Of a stretch of DNA of 10,730 nt, positions 1-6,766 are shown in pieces. Numbering within the stretch: the first letter of the stretch is position 1; each line of letters begins with the position of its first letter. Both the position numbers and the translations under genes were made by a program. The stretch spans positions 1-10,730 of the forward strand of contig CAMYWU010000029.1 in NCBI GenBank assembly GCA_947302895.1, in the 5' to 3' direction. The DNA comes from an uncultured Clostridia bacterium. Lineage in GTDB: Bacteria; Bacillota; Clostridia; Oscillospirales; Acutalibacteraceae. The notes beneath the pieces were generated by a model. The model had not been told where the DNA came from. It saw only the letters and a program-made list of their open reading frames with translations, and made no database searches.

Positions 1-11
1 GGCGTTTTATT

Positions 12-608
12 ATGAAATTAGTTGCGCAGGTTAAAAAGATTTCAATCGTATCAATTATTCTGTCCGTTATTATGGGAATACTCTTTATTGCATTCCCCGA
101 GCAGATAATAACCTATGTATCCCTTGCAATAGGCGTTTCGCTTATTTTAATCGGTCTTGCAGGCGTTATCGGATTTTTCTTTGATAAATCAAGCGGCTTC
201 ACTCTTGCCCTTGGAATTATCAGCGCAATAGTCGGAATAATAGTATGTGTAAGATATAAGGAAATAATAACATTAATCGTTATTATCCTGGGCATACTCA
301 TTATTGCAAGCGCTGTCTTCAATTTCTTTACTTCAATTAAGATTATTGCTTCAAGCCTTGTTTTCGGCTGGGTTACCCTGGCGCTTTCAATCTTAACAGG
401 TATTTTCGGCGCAATTGCAATAACAAAATCAGGCGCTTTAACAATTGCTATTGTTCAGTTCATCGGCGCAACATTGATTGTTTATGCCGTTCTTGATTTG
501 ATATCCTTCATCCAGGTCAGAAAGGTTGTAAAGCAGATTGAAAACCAGGTTCAATCAGCAGGGGATATTCAAACCGAAGGAACAATAGTTGAAGAAGCAG
601 ACGAATAA
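12..608 (+). CDS. DUF308/HdeD-like six-helix membrane protein
   Basis: Predicted 198-aa integral membrane protein. Hydrophobic segments lie at about residues 9-28, 34-57, 63-81, 85-107, 117-137 and 141-166, followed by an acidic cytosolic-looking tail (ends EEADE). The paired short helices with small residues between them fit the DUF308 repeat seen in HdeD-type proteins. HdeD is linked to acid resistance in E. coli, but most Firmicutes members have no known function, so none is assigned. The first ATG in the window is used. Only 11 bases precede it, no ribosome site is visible in them, and the frame is open to the window edge, so the true start could lie further upstream. A terminator follows 3 bases after the stop, so this is the last gene of its transcript. 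Confidence 0.75.
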   Translation: MKLVAQVKKISIVSIILSVIMGILFIAFPEQIITYVSLAIGVSLILIGLAGVIGFFFDKSSGFTLALGIISAIVGIIVCVRYKEIITLIVIILGILIIASAVFNFFTSIKIIASSLVFGWVTLALSILTGIFGAIAITKSGALTIAIVQFIGATLIVYAVLDLISFIQVRKVVKQIENQVQSAGDIQTEGTIVEEADE

Positions 609-611
609 AAT

Positions 612-635
612 GAGCCCTTGGGGCTCTTTTATTTT
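612..635 (+). terminator. Intrinsic terminator of the DUF308 gene
   Basis: A 6-bp GC-rich stem (GAGCCC/GGGCTC, 3-nt loop) is followed by TTTTATTTT. It starts 3 bases after the stop codon. Confidence 0.85.
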
Positions 636-657
636 GATTGTAACACGTAAATAGTTG

Positions 658-679
658 GGGCGGTTATAAACCGCCCTTT
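658..679 (+). terminator. Second GC-rich hairpin with short T tail
   Basis: The stem GGGCGGTT/AACCGCCC has 8 bp and a 3-nt loop, followed by TTTCTTC. It may be a backup terminator for the DUF308 transcript, or a repeat belonging with the palindrome just downstream. Confidence 0.5.
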
Positions 680-682
680 CTT

Positions 683-717
683 CAGCGTATACAGGGGTCT
701 GACCCCTGTATACGCTG
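683..717. repeat. Perfect palindrome, REP-like
   Basis: Two 17-base arms (683-699 and 701-717) are exact reverse complements around a single T at 700. The centre is GGGGTCTGACCCC. GGGGTCAGACCCC-type cores are known from intergenic REP-like repeats in many bacteria, often linked to Y1/RAYT transposases. No such transposase is present here. The palindrome has no T tail, so it is a poor terminator candidate. Confidence 0.6.
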
Positions 718-772
718 CGAAACGAAATATTGGGGTTGAAAAACGCAATAAATAATGGAAAGGAGGTGCTTT

Positions 773-1036
773 ATGCCTTCGAAATCAGAAACGGGCTTCA
801 TAATGCTTAAGCATTGGAGTGAACAGATATCAATGCTGTCTCTTGAACAAAAGGGAACTCTTTTCGATGCAATATACCGCCATCAATGCAGGGGCGAGGA
901 TTTTAATACCGATGACGGAATGCTTAAAATTCTCTGGTCAACTATGCGCCAGACCTTTGAACACAATAATAAAAAATATGAAAAGATGTGTATAGCAAAC
1001 AGGGAAAATCCGCCGTTTATAACCGAGTTCGTCTGA
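773..1036 (+). pseudogene. Truncated DUF6291-like phage protein
   Basis: This 87-aa reading frame starts at an ATG with an excellent ribosome site (AAAGGAGG, 6-base gap). The N-terminal part (GFIMLKHW near residues 8-15, LSLEQKGTLFDAIYRHQ near 22-38, and an FEHNNKKYEKM segment near 62-72) resembles the DUF6291 family, found mainly in phage and prophage replication regions of Firmicutes. Known members, as I recall them, continue after the KKYEKM segment for 100 or more residues. Here the similarity stops at about residue 79, and the frame ends in an unrelated NPPFITEFV tail 12 bases before a mobile repeat. Best read as the decayed 5' piece of a prophage gene. A short intact gene is possible but less likely. 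Confidence 0.6.
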
Positions 1037-1048
1037 GGGTTAAGTGGT

Positions 1049-1327
1049 TAGGCATTCGGGATTCGAACCAAGTAAGGTTTTGCCCGTCCATTTTTCACAA
1101 ATACTGCGTTAAAGCGCCTTGTAAGGCGCCAGCCTTGCTTCATCGCTTTGCCTTGTCTTTGCAAAAAATGAACAGGGCAAAACTGCGAAGCACCTTAAAT
1201 TGTATAGTTTGCGTTCATTTTGACGTTTTTTGATGCAGGCATACTGTCGTATGTCAAGACAAAAAGCGACAAAAGGGGCGTTAAATATGCAATTTAAGGC
1301 TTGCTTGGTTCCAATCCCGAATGCCTA
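1049..1327 (+). mobile_element. MITE-like inverted-repeat element, copy 1
   Basis: A 279-base element bounded by 24-base inverted terminal repeats (1049-1072 and 1304-1327, one mismatch at 1312). The outermost bases are TA at both ends, consistent with a TA target duplication as made by IS630/Tc1-mariner-type transposases. It carries no convincing coding sequence. Internal inverted repeats include CCTTAAATTG at 1193-1202 with its complement at 1290-1299, a near-perfect pair at about 1075-1096 and 1163-1183 (GTTTTGCCC/GGGCAAAAC core), and a GCGCCTT/AAGGCGC hairpin. A second copy at 9626-9904 has the same length and differs by one base. It sits between two decayed gene pieces. The transposase that moves it is not in this window. 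Confidence 0.85.
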
Positions 1328-1413
1328 AGGATAAATTTAAAACCGTTATCAACTGGGCAAAGGAGGACGGCAACTACCGAGGCTTGAAATACGAGCTGAG
1401 CAATAATGCATAA
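1328..1413 (+). pseudogene. 3' remnant of an unidentified gene
   Basis: Directly after the repeat, an open frame encodes KDKFKTVINWAKEDGNYRGL plus about eight more residues before TAA at 1411-1413. The composition is protein-like, and WAKEDGNYRGLKYEL resembles the end of a phage protein. It may be the tail of the same locus as the DUF6291 fragment. It has no ribosome site or start of its own; an in-frame ATG at 1321 lies inside the repeat. Joining the two flanks without the element does not restore one frame, because TGA at 1034 and TAA at 1041 remain, so the locus had already decayed. From 1414 to 1478 I see only the ribosome site of the next gene. Confidence 0.5.
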
Positions 1414-1478
1414 AACCGAAAAATATCAAACACCCGAGGTTTTGCATAGTATGAACTATCTAAAGTGAGGTGATTTTT

Positions 1479-1697
1479 ATGTATTTTACGGTTAAGCTCG
1501 GCTCGGTTACAAATGCGCAGAGAGCGCAGAAGCTTCTTGCAAAGAACGGCTTTGTTTCAAGAGTTTCAAGGCTCCAGAATCCGAAGGCGGGCGATGGCTG
1601 CGGCTATGTTATAAGAGCAAATGAAAGGAATAGGGATGAAATTATTCATATTCTTAAAAAAGACGGCATAAACATTCTCGGGGTTGAAAGTGAATGA
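1479..1697 (+). CDS. DUF3343 small protein, putative sulfur/selenium carrier
   Basis: A 72-aa protein with the pattern of DUF3343: an N-terminal strand (YFTVKLGSV), an amphipathic helix (NAQRAQKLLAKNG), then a conserved Cys-Gly (C41-G42 in DGCGYVIRA) and a second helix. DUF3343 has been proposed to carry sulfur or selenium and to work with cysteine desulfurase-like enzymes; the role is not proven. The ATG at 1479 is chosen because GAGGTG lies 6 bases upstream; the GTG at 1470 is part of that ribosome site. The stop overlaps the next gene's start by 4 bases (ATGA), so translation of the two is probably coupled, with C41 as the likely acceptor for the partner's persulfide (inference). Confidence 0.75.
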   Translation: MYFTVKLGSVTNAQRAQKLLAKNGFVSRVSRLQNPKAGDGCGYVIRANERNRDEIIHILKKDGINILGVESE

Positions 1698-2824
1698 TTT
1701 ATTTCGATAATTCGGCAACATCATATCCAAAGCCGCCCTCTGTTTTAAAGCATACGTCGAATGCGCTGAGAAGATTTTCCTTCAACAGCGGCAGGGGAGG
1801 CTACAGGGAATCAATTGCCTGCGCTGAAAAGATTTTTTCGGTTCGCCAGGAGCTTGCGGAGCTTTTCGGCTGTGAAGCGCAGAATGTTGTTTTCACAAAG
1901 AACTGTACAGAAGCGCTTAATATAGCAATCAAAGGCAGTGTTAAAAAGGGCGAGCACGTTATCATTTCCTCTCTTGAGCATAACAGCGTATACAGGGTTG
2001 TTCATTCGCTCTTTGTTGATGATATAATAGATTATGATATTGCGCAGTTCTCATTTGATGAGGAGCAGACCGTATCAAATTTTGAAAAGCTGATAAAAGA
2101 TAATACAAGCCTTATTGTATGTATGCATTCAAGCAACGTTTTCGGAGTCAGCTTTCCGATAAAGGAAATAGGCGCTCTTTGCAAGAGATATGGCATAAGG
2201 TTTATAGTAGACGGCGCTCAGGGCGCAGGCGTTGCCGATATCAATGCAAAGAGGGATAATATTGATATTCTTTGCTGCGCAGGGCATAAAAGCCTTTTCG
2301 GTCCGATGGGAAGCGGCTTTATGGCGTTTGGTGATGGGGTAAAAATATTCCCTATGCTTCAGGGCGGAACGGGCAGCGAATCCCTGAGCCCCGTTCAGCC
2401 CGAATATTCGCCCGATAGATTTGAATCGGGAACGCTCAGCAATCCTGCGATTATAGGGCTTGGCGAGGGAGTTCGATATATAAAGCAAATGGGTATGGAT
2501 AAGATTTATTCCCATGAGCTGGAGCTTACCTCATTCCTTTATGATGAGCTTAAGGCTATTGAGAATGTTCAGCTTTATGCTCCGAAGCCGGAATTTAATA
2601 AGTGCGCTCCGATTATTTCCTTTAATCTCAACGATTATTCAAGCGAAAAAACTGCGGATTTATTTGCAAAGCATAATATCTGCTTAAGAGCGGGCTACCA
2701 TTGTTCGCCGCTTGCTCACAGGAGCTTTAAGACTATTGGCAGGGGAACGGTTCGTATTTCTCCGGGGCTTTTTAATTCCTTTAAAGAATGTTATAGTTTT
2801 ATGAATGTTGTAAAAAAGTTATGA
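1694..2824 (+). CDS. Class V aminotransferase, cysteine desulfurase family
   Basis: A 376-aa PLP-dependent fold-type I enzyme of full family length. It begins IYFDNSATSYPKP, typical of the group. The aromatic/PLP-stacking His is H96 (SLEHNS), the PLP-binding Asp is D173 (VDGAQG) and the Schiff-base Lys is K199 (AGHKSLFGP). A catalytic Cys, C337, sits in RAGYHCSPLAH, the SufS-like group II arrangement. It should release sulfur (or selenium) from cysteine (or selenocysteine) as an enzyme persulfide. No SufU/IscU scaffold is beside it; its coupled neighbour is the DUF3343 protein, which may be the acceptor. It resembles the EF2568-type desulfurase family associated with selenium-dependent hydroxylases, but no selD, yqeB or hydroxylase gene is in view, so the pathway is unknown. 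It relies on translational coupling: no clear ribosome site precedes it. Confidence 0.85.
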   Translation: MIYFDNSATSYPKPPSVLKHTSNALRRFSFNSGRGGYRESIACAEKIFSVRQELAELFGCEAQNVVFTKNCTEALNIAIKGSVKKGEHVIISSLEHNSVYRVVHSLFVDDIIDYDIAQFSFDEEQTVSNFEKLIKDNTSLIVCMHSSNVFGVSFPIKEIGALCKRYGIRFIVDGAQGAGVADINAKRDNIDILCCAGHKSLFGPMGSGFMAFGDGVKIFPMLQGGTGSESLSPVQPEYSPDRFESGTLSNPAIIGLGEGVRYIKQMGMDKIYSHELELTSFLYDELKAIENVQLYAPKPEFNKCAPIISFNLNDYSSEKTADLFAKHNICLRAGYHCSPLAHRSFKTIGRGTVRISPGLFNSFKECYSFMNVVKKL

Positions 2825-2830
2825 AAGTTC

Positions 2831-2859
2831 TTTATTTATTATCAGTTCTGTGTTATTAT
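2831..2859 (+). promoter_or_regulatory. Candidate extended -10 promoter for cdaA
   Basis: TGTTATTAT (TG at 2851-2852, TATTAT at 2854-2859) is an extended -10. A poor -35 (TTTATT at 2831) lies 17 bases upstream. There is no terminator between the desulfurase gene and cdaA, so read-through is also possible. Confidence 0.45.
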
Positions 2860-2891
2860 AGTTGAAGAATAATTTTTAAGGAATGTTGAAA

Positions 2892-3806
2892 ATGCCTATA
2901 GATTTAGCATTACGATTCAGATATATAAGAAATCTGGGTAACTCAATCGTGGATTTCTTTTCCCAGGTTAAGGGCTTGTTCGGAACCTTTGGCTTTATTG
3001 ATGTTTTCGATATAATCTTTGTTGCCATTGTTATTTATATGGTTATAAGGATTATCAGAGACACAAGAGCTATGCAGCTCATTAAGGGTTTGCTTTTCCT
3101 TGCAGGTCTTTATTTGCTTGTTAATTTCCTGGGAATGGATGCTTCAAGCTATATTTTAAAAGGAATATTTACAAATATTCTGATAATCGTTGTTATTCTC
3201 TTCGGTCCTGAAATCAGGAATATTCTCGAGGAAATGGGAAAGGGCGCCGCAAGAAGCAATCTTGTTGCCATTCTTGATTCGGGAGTTGCCGTTGAGGTTA
3301 ACGAAATGAAAAAAACAATTGATGCAACCTGTAAGGCTTGCGCTGATATGAGCGATTCAAAAACAGGTGCGCTGATTGTTTTTGAAAAGGAAACAATGCT
3401 CGGCGATATTATCGCAAGCGGAACAACTATTCAGGCAACCGCAACAAAGGAGCTTATTGAGAATATCTTTTTTCCGAAATCTCCGCTTCACGACGGCGCT
3501 ATGATTATAAGAAGCAGCAAGGTTTATGCCGCAGGCTGCATTCTTCCGCTTACCAATGATAAGAATATATCCTCCTCCCTCGGAACGAGGCACAGAGCTG
3601 CTATTGGTCTTTCCCAGCAGAGCGATGCAATAGTTGTTGTTGTAAGCGAGGAAACGGGCGCCATAAGCGTTGCAAGCTCGGGCAATCTGCAAACAGGAGT
3701 TTCAACGGGCGTTTTAAGGGATATACTGGTGAGCAATTTTGTTATTGACCCATCCTCTTCAAATGATTCGGCAATCAAAAAGTTTGTAAGGAGGATGAAA
3801 AGATAA
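2892..3806 (+). CDS. cdaA: Membrane diadenylate cyclase CdaA
   Basis: This 304-aa enzyme makes c-di-AMP from two ATP. Three N-terminal membrane segments (about residues 38-55, 65-81, 93-107) are followed by a linker helix and the DAC domain (about 120-275). The two hallmark motifs are intact: DGA in SPLHDGAMII (D201) and RHR in GTRHRAAIG (233-235). The ATG at 2892 is chosen because AAGGA lies 9 bases upstream; an ATG at 2883 overlaps that ribosome site. c-di-AMP controls potassium and osmolyte uptake and cell-wall homeostasis in Firmicutes. Its stop overlaps the cdaR start by one base (TAATG), so the two are co-translated. Length and topology are normal for the family. Confidence 0.95.
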   Translation: MPIDLALRFRYIRNLGNSIVDFFSQVKGLFGTFGFIDVFDIIFVAIVIYMVIRIIRDTRAMQLIKGLLFLAGLYLLVNFLGMDASSYILKGIFTNILIIVVILFGPEIRNILEEMGKGAARSNLVAILDSGVAVEVNEMKKTIDATCKACADMSDSKTGALIVFEKETMLGDIIASGTTIQATATKELIENIFFPKSPLHDGAMIIRSSKVYAAGCILPLTNDKNISSSLGTRHRAAIGLSQQSDAIVVVVSEETGAISVASSGNLQTGVSTGVLRDILVSNFVIDPSSSNDSAIKKFVRRMKR

Positions 3807-5080
3807 TGGCAGAAAAAAATATCAGAAAAAGCATTAAAAAGCTTATTTTTAACGATAGATATTTAATTATAGTTTCCCTTGTTCTTGCAGTTATCGTATG
3901 GATAATAACCTCGCTGAATATCGGCGATGTTGAATCAAAAACGATAAAGATTCAGGCTCCTATCAAGCTTGGCGATGAAATGTCGGAGCAGCTTTCAATG
4001 CAGTATTATTCGCTTCAGGACAGCATTGATATAAATGTAACCTTCAGCGGCGCTAAATATGTTATCGGCCAGGTTGATGAAAACGATTTTAAAGTTGTTT
4101 TCGATACAAGCGCCGTAAACAGAACGGGTGAGCAGAGCATACCCATTCTTGTTACGAATAATTCAAATCTTGATTTCACGGTAACAGGAACCTATCCTTC
4201 CTCAATTGATGCATACTTTGATGTTAATATGACAAAGTCCTTTGATGTTGAGGTTGATTTTGATGAAAACAATGTTGCCGAAGGATATGTTTTCGGATTA
4301 CCGGTTCTCAGCGAGGATAAGGTTATCGTCAGCGGTCCTAAAACCTATGTTGACCAGATTGAAAGAGCCTTCCTTACCGTTGATTTCGGCGAAAACACCG
4401 CTTTAACCGAGCCCTACAAAGCCGAAAGCAATATTGAATTTGAAGGAATCGGCGTTGAATCGAATTATTTAACCGTTACCTCAAGAACGGATACCAATAA
4501 TCCTATAACAGCAGTTTCGTATACAATTCCTGTTTTAAAGAAGGTAACACTTCCCGTATCCGTTGACCTCGAGGATGCTCCCGAGGGCATAGACGAGGGC
4601 TCAATTACGATTAACTATTCAAAGGATAGCATTGAAGCGGGAGTTCTCGACAGTGCGGATATCTCAAAGGCAATTATCGGAACAATCAATTTCAGCAAAA
4701 TCGGAACGGGCAAAAATACCTTTGATTTTGATGTAACAAATCTTAAGGGAATAACTCTTCTTGATGAGAACCTTAGTACAATAACCGCAACGGTTAATGT
4801 AAGCTCATCCTATGAGTATAAGTCCATTTCGATTAAGAGAAGCGATATTGTTGTTGAGGGACTTTCGGAAAAAGAAAGCGCAAATGTAACAAATCTCAGC
4901 AGATACCATATTACTGTTGTTGCGCCAAAGGATGTTCAGACCTCCTCTCTTGAGCTTGAACTCAAGGTTGATGTAAGCGAAAGAAAGGATGATAATAAAT
5001 ATCCTATAACCGTAAGCGTTTTGAATAACGATAATGTATGGGTATTCTCAACCTATACAGCAACAATTGATATTTCTTAG
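3806..5080 (+). CDS. cdaR: CdaR, YbbR-domain regulator of CdaA
   Basis: A 424-aa protein with a single N-terminal membrane anchor (about residues 18-37, YLIIVSLVLAVIVWIITSL) and a long, beta-rich extracytoplasmic region made of successive YbbR-type domains. The repeated pattern of an alternating strand followed by a V..SGP or V.V.AP turn is visible near residues 130-190, 220-270 and 340-390. In other Firmicutes CdaR binds CdaA at the membrane and modulates its activity. AAGGAGG lies 11 bases upstream, within the end of cdaA. The usual cdaA-cdaR-glmM order is broken here: a strong terminator follows 45 bases after the stop. Confidence 0.9.
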   Translation: MAEKNIRKSIKKLIFNDRYLIIVSLVLAVIVWIITSLNIGDVESKTIKIQAPIKLGDEMSEQLSMQYYSLQDSIDINVTFSGAKYVIGQVDENDFKVVFDTSAVNRTGEQSIPILVTNNSNLDFTVTGTYPSSIDAYFDVNMTKSFDVEVDFDENNVAEGYVFGLPVLSEDKVIVSGPKTYVDQIERAFLTVDFGENTALTEPYKAESNIEFEGIGVESNYLTVTSRTDTNNPITAVSYTIPVLKKVTLPVSVDLEDAPEGIDEGSITINYSKDSIEAGVLDSADISKAIIGTINFSKIGTGKNTFDFDVTNLKGITLLDENLSTITATVNVSSSYEYKSISIKRSDIVVEGLSEKESANVTNLSRYHITVVAPKDVQTSSLELELKVDVSERKDDNKYPITVSVLNNDNVWVFSTYTATIDIS

Positions 5081-5123
5081 GCTGGTTAAAAAGCGCAAAA
5101 CACGCAGGGATAATTCGTTAATA

Positions 5124-5160
5124 AAAAAGCCCCACGGATATCGAATCCGTGGGGGTTTTT
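5124..5160 (+). terminator. Strong terminator of cdaA-cdaR
   Basis: A perfect 10-bp stem (CCCCACGGAT/ATCCGTGGGG, 5-nt loop) is flanked by an A run and followed by a T run. The A/T flanks make it potentially bidirectional. Confidence 0.92.
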
Positions 5161-5246
5161 GCGTTTTCGTTTTTTCTCAGCCTATATTCACGAGCCACGA
5201 ACTACGAAAAAAGAGCCCGATGGGGCATCCGACATAAATAAGGTTT

Positions 5247-5286
5247 CAGACCGAGAGAGAACTATACTCTTCGGTCTGTAATTTTT
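5247..5286 (+). terminator. Second hairpin with T tail
   Basis: The stem CAGACCGA/TCGGTCTG extends inward by AGAG/CTCT with a one-base bulge, and is followed by TAATTTTT on the + strand. No + strand gene lies between it and the previous terminator, so it is either a backup or the remains of a lost gene. Confidence 0.6.
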
Positions 5287-5294
5287 GCAGATAG

Positions 5295-5349
5295 TAACGC
5301 AATGGCACTTTTGACACTTTGCATCAAAAGTGCATTGCGTTATTTTATT
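5295..5349. terminator. Long hairpin between convergent transcripts
   Basis: An 18-bp stem (TAACGCAATG-CACTTTTG with CAAAAGTG-CATTGCGTTA, one bulged G at 5305) surrounds an 11-nt loop. The T-rich tail (ATTTTATT) is on the + strand side and overlaps the stop of the acetyltransferase gene. On the - strand no T run follows, yet this is the only hairpin available to end the methyltransferase-acetyltransferase transcript. Confidence 0.6.
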
Positions 5350-5797
5350 AAATTGTTTTTAATAGTTTTACATATTTGCCTTGCTTATCTTCTCCAATAT
5401 ACACCACTTTATTGAAACCTGCGTCAACATATAATTTCATCGCTGGGTAGTTATCCAAATCAACGCCAATTGACATTTCTAAATAGCCAAGTTCTTTTGC
5501 TTTTTCGGTAATAAATCCAACGAGCTTTTTGCCGATACCCTGCCGCCTGTGTTCAGGTTTAACTATCAACCGGGAAATATATACTCTCTGATTGGGAATA
5601 GTATAATCAGTATCGTTCATCTCTTTAACTAATGATATTTCACCGATAAAATTATAACCGTCTTTATAAACATATGTGATACGGTTACCGCTTTTCAGCT
5701 CGCTCAAAAACTTTTCGGCAAGGTCGCTGTGCTTTTTCATATCCCATATGTTATTGCATTTATCGTAATCCTCAATATTTAACTGCGATATATCCAT
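5348..5797 (-). CDS. GNAT-family N-acetyltransferase
   Basis: A 149-aa single-domain GNAT enzyme, which would transfer an acetyl group from acetyl-CoA to an amine. The acetyl-CoA-binding motif A is clear at residues 76-92 (RLIVKPEHRRQGIGKKL, with R/Q-x-x-G-x-G as RRQGIG), and motif B-like LDNYPAMKLYVDAGF spans 114-128. Substrate unknown; it could be a small molecule, drug or protein N-terminus. The start codon lies 2 bases after the methyltransferase stop, and its ribosome site (AAAGGAG) overlaps the end of that gene, so the two form an operon. It shares the attenuator upstream of the methyltransferase, so both are likely made under the same condition. Confidence 0.85.
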   Translation of the reverse strand: MDISQLNIEDYDKCNNIWDMKKHSDLAEKFLSELKSGNRITYVYKDGYNFIGEISLVKEMNDTDYTIPNQRVYISRLIVKPEHRRQGIGKKLVGFITEKAKELGYLEMSIGVDLDNYPAMKLYVDAGFNKVVYIGEDKQGKYVKLLKTI

Positions 5798-5799
5798 AC

Positions 5800-6573
5800 T
5801 TACTCCTTTCTGAAAATATCGAGCATATGAATTGATAAACCTGTCATATCGTCTCGCTCACATATACAATGCAGAAATTTCATATACTCTTCAAATTCTC
5901 TTTTGTTCAGTCTGTTGAGCTTGTTGTTTACAACGTATGACAGCATATCAACGCCTACAAAATGCAGACGTGTTACATTGTAGCGTTTCATCATCTCGTC
6001 AATTTCAGGCTTTCTGTATAATTCAAAGATTTCATTCGGGCTTGATATAGCGTGATAGTCATCACGAATCATACCCTTGTCAAGCAAACCGAGAATGCGT
6101 CTTTCATAAAACAGTTTATACATTGTGGTATCGTTATTAATATAAGCAGCATAAATAACGCCGCCAGTTTTCGTAACCCTGATTGCCTCGCTCAACGCGG
6201 CGTGCTTATCCTCGTCGGTGAACAGATGATACATCGGTCCAAGCAGTAAAACGATATCGTAGGTTTCATCTTCAAGAAAAGATAAATCAGTGGCGTTGCC
6301 CTCAACAATTTTTATTTTATGCTCGGGCTTAACTTTCTTTTTCATAACATCAATGTTGTGCGGTACAAGCTCAACGGCAGTAACGTCGTATCCCTTATCG
6401 GCTAGCGTGATTGAATATCTTCCCGTGCCTGCTCCGATTTCAAGTATCTTTGCGCCGTCAAATAAATACTTTTCAATATATTCCATAGTAAGAAGATATT
6501 CGGGGCGTCTGTTCTTTTTAAGCAATCTTCCATCCTCATTATAGTGGTTATAGTATTCTTTAATTGAATTCAT
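5800..6573 (-). CDS. Class I SAM-dependent methyltransferase
   Basis: A 257-aa Rossmann-fold methyltransferase. Motif I is LEIGAGTGRYS at 44-54, the ribose-binding acid is E68 (AVELV), GNATDL at 92-97 binds the adenine, and motif IV is YDIVLLLGPMYHL at 105-117. The C-terminal 100 residues form an added helical part that probably holds the substrate. The substrate is not recognisable: Methyltransf_11/25-like enzymes of this kind act on small molecules. The start at 6573 is chosen because AAAGGAG lies 8 bases upstream. An in-frame ATG at 6609 is rejected because it lies inside the terminator hairpin and would add residues MPAVIFIERRIT that do not look like the family's start. Expression is probably controlled by the leader ORF and terminator upstream. 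Followed by a GNAT gene in the same operon. Confidence 0.85.
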   Translation of the reverse strand: MNSIKEYYNHYNEDGRLLKKNRRPEYLLTMEYIEKYLFDGAKILEIGAGTGRYSITLADKGYDVTAVELVPHNIDVMKKKVKPEHKIKIVEGNATDLSFLEDETYDIVLLLGPMYHLFTDEDKHAALSEAIRVTKTGGVIYAAYINNDTTMYKLFYERRILGLLDKGMIRDDYHAISSPNEIFELYRKPEIDEMMKRYNVTRLHFVGVDMLSYVVNNKLNRLNKREFEEYMKFLHCICERDDMTGLSIHMLDIFRKE

Positions 6574-6590
6574 AGTAATTCTCCTTTCAA

Positions 6591-6630
6591 TAAAAATAAC
6601 TGCTGGCAAACCATGTGTTCATCAGCAGTT
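6591..6630 (-). terminator. Intrinsic terminator in the methyltransferase leader
   Basis: On the - strand, 14-base arms (6617-6630 and 6598-6611) pair at 13 positions, with two G-U pairs, one A-C mismatch and a 5-nt loop, followed by ATTTTTATT. It stands 18 bases before the methyltransferase start, between promoter and gene, so it can only act as an attenuator. Confidence 0.8.
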
Positions 6631-6716
6631 CAGTAAGTTATATAATTTACAAAACTATCTTAAATGAACACAGCACCAAAAAGCCCATACCTGCTGTCTG
6701 GGCTGCTGCGGCTGTG
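6614..6716 (-). promoter_or_regulatory. Antiterminator and alternative-pairing segments
   Basis: In the leader RNA (- strand), TGTGTTCAT (complement of 6664-6672), which is codons 25-27 of the leader ORF, is exactly complementary to ATGAACACA (complement of 6614-6622) in the 5' arm and loop of the terminator. The pairing has 9 bp plus one G-U. The same segment can instead pair upstream: GCTGTG (6669-6674) with CACAGC (6711-6716, codons 10-12), enclosing AGCCCA/TGGGCT (6699-6704 with 6682-6687). Thus 1:2, 2:3 and 3:4 pairings compete, as in classical attenuators. Pairing was read by eye and no energies were computed. Confidence 0.6.
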
Positions 6717-6744
6717 CATTCAGTTTTGTAAAATGCTTTTTCAT
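6655..6744 (-). CDS. 29-codon leader peptide
   Basis: A short ORF begins at an ATG with GAGG 9 bases upstream and ends in TAG just before the terminator. The peptide starts MKKHFTKLNAQPQQ, is rich in Gln/Pro in its middle (residues 11-18) and ends VWAFWCCVHLR. It lies about 16 bases downstream of the predicted transcription start. Its last codons form one arm of the antiterminator. Probable role: the position of a translating or stalled ribosome decides whether the terminator forms. The Gln/Pro stretch, or the Trp/Cys-rich end, could be where stalling occurs. It is too small for family assignment. Confidence 0.6.
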   Translation of the reverse strand: MKKHFTKLNAQPQQPRQQVWAFWCCVHLR

Positions 6745-6766
6745 AATTTGTTACCTCGTTTTGAAC

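Noticed and set aside
988..1233. Open frame of 81 codons across the DUF6291 remnant and the mobile repeat
   Set aside because: It runs through non-coding inverted repeats, has no ribosome site and no protein-like pattern.
1049..1327. CRISPR or integron-type repeat
   Set aside because: Only two copies, 8.6 kb apart, with inverted ends and no regular spacers, integrase or attC-like sites.
2129..2515. Long open frames antisense to the desulfurase and to cdaA
   Set aside because: They lie wholly inside well-supported genes on the other strand and have no ribosome sites or family features.
5034..5237. 67-codon frame after cdaR
   Set aside because: It runs through the terminator hairpin and starts inside cdaR; no ribosome site.
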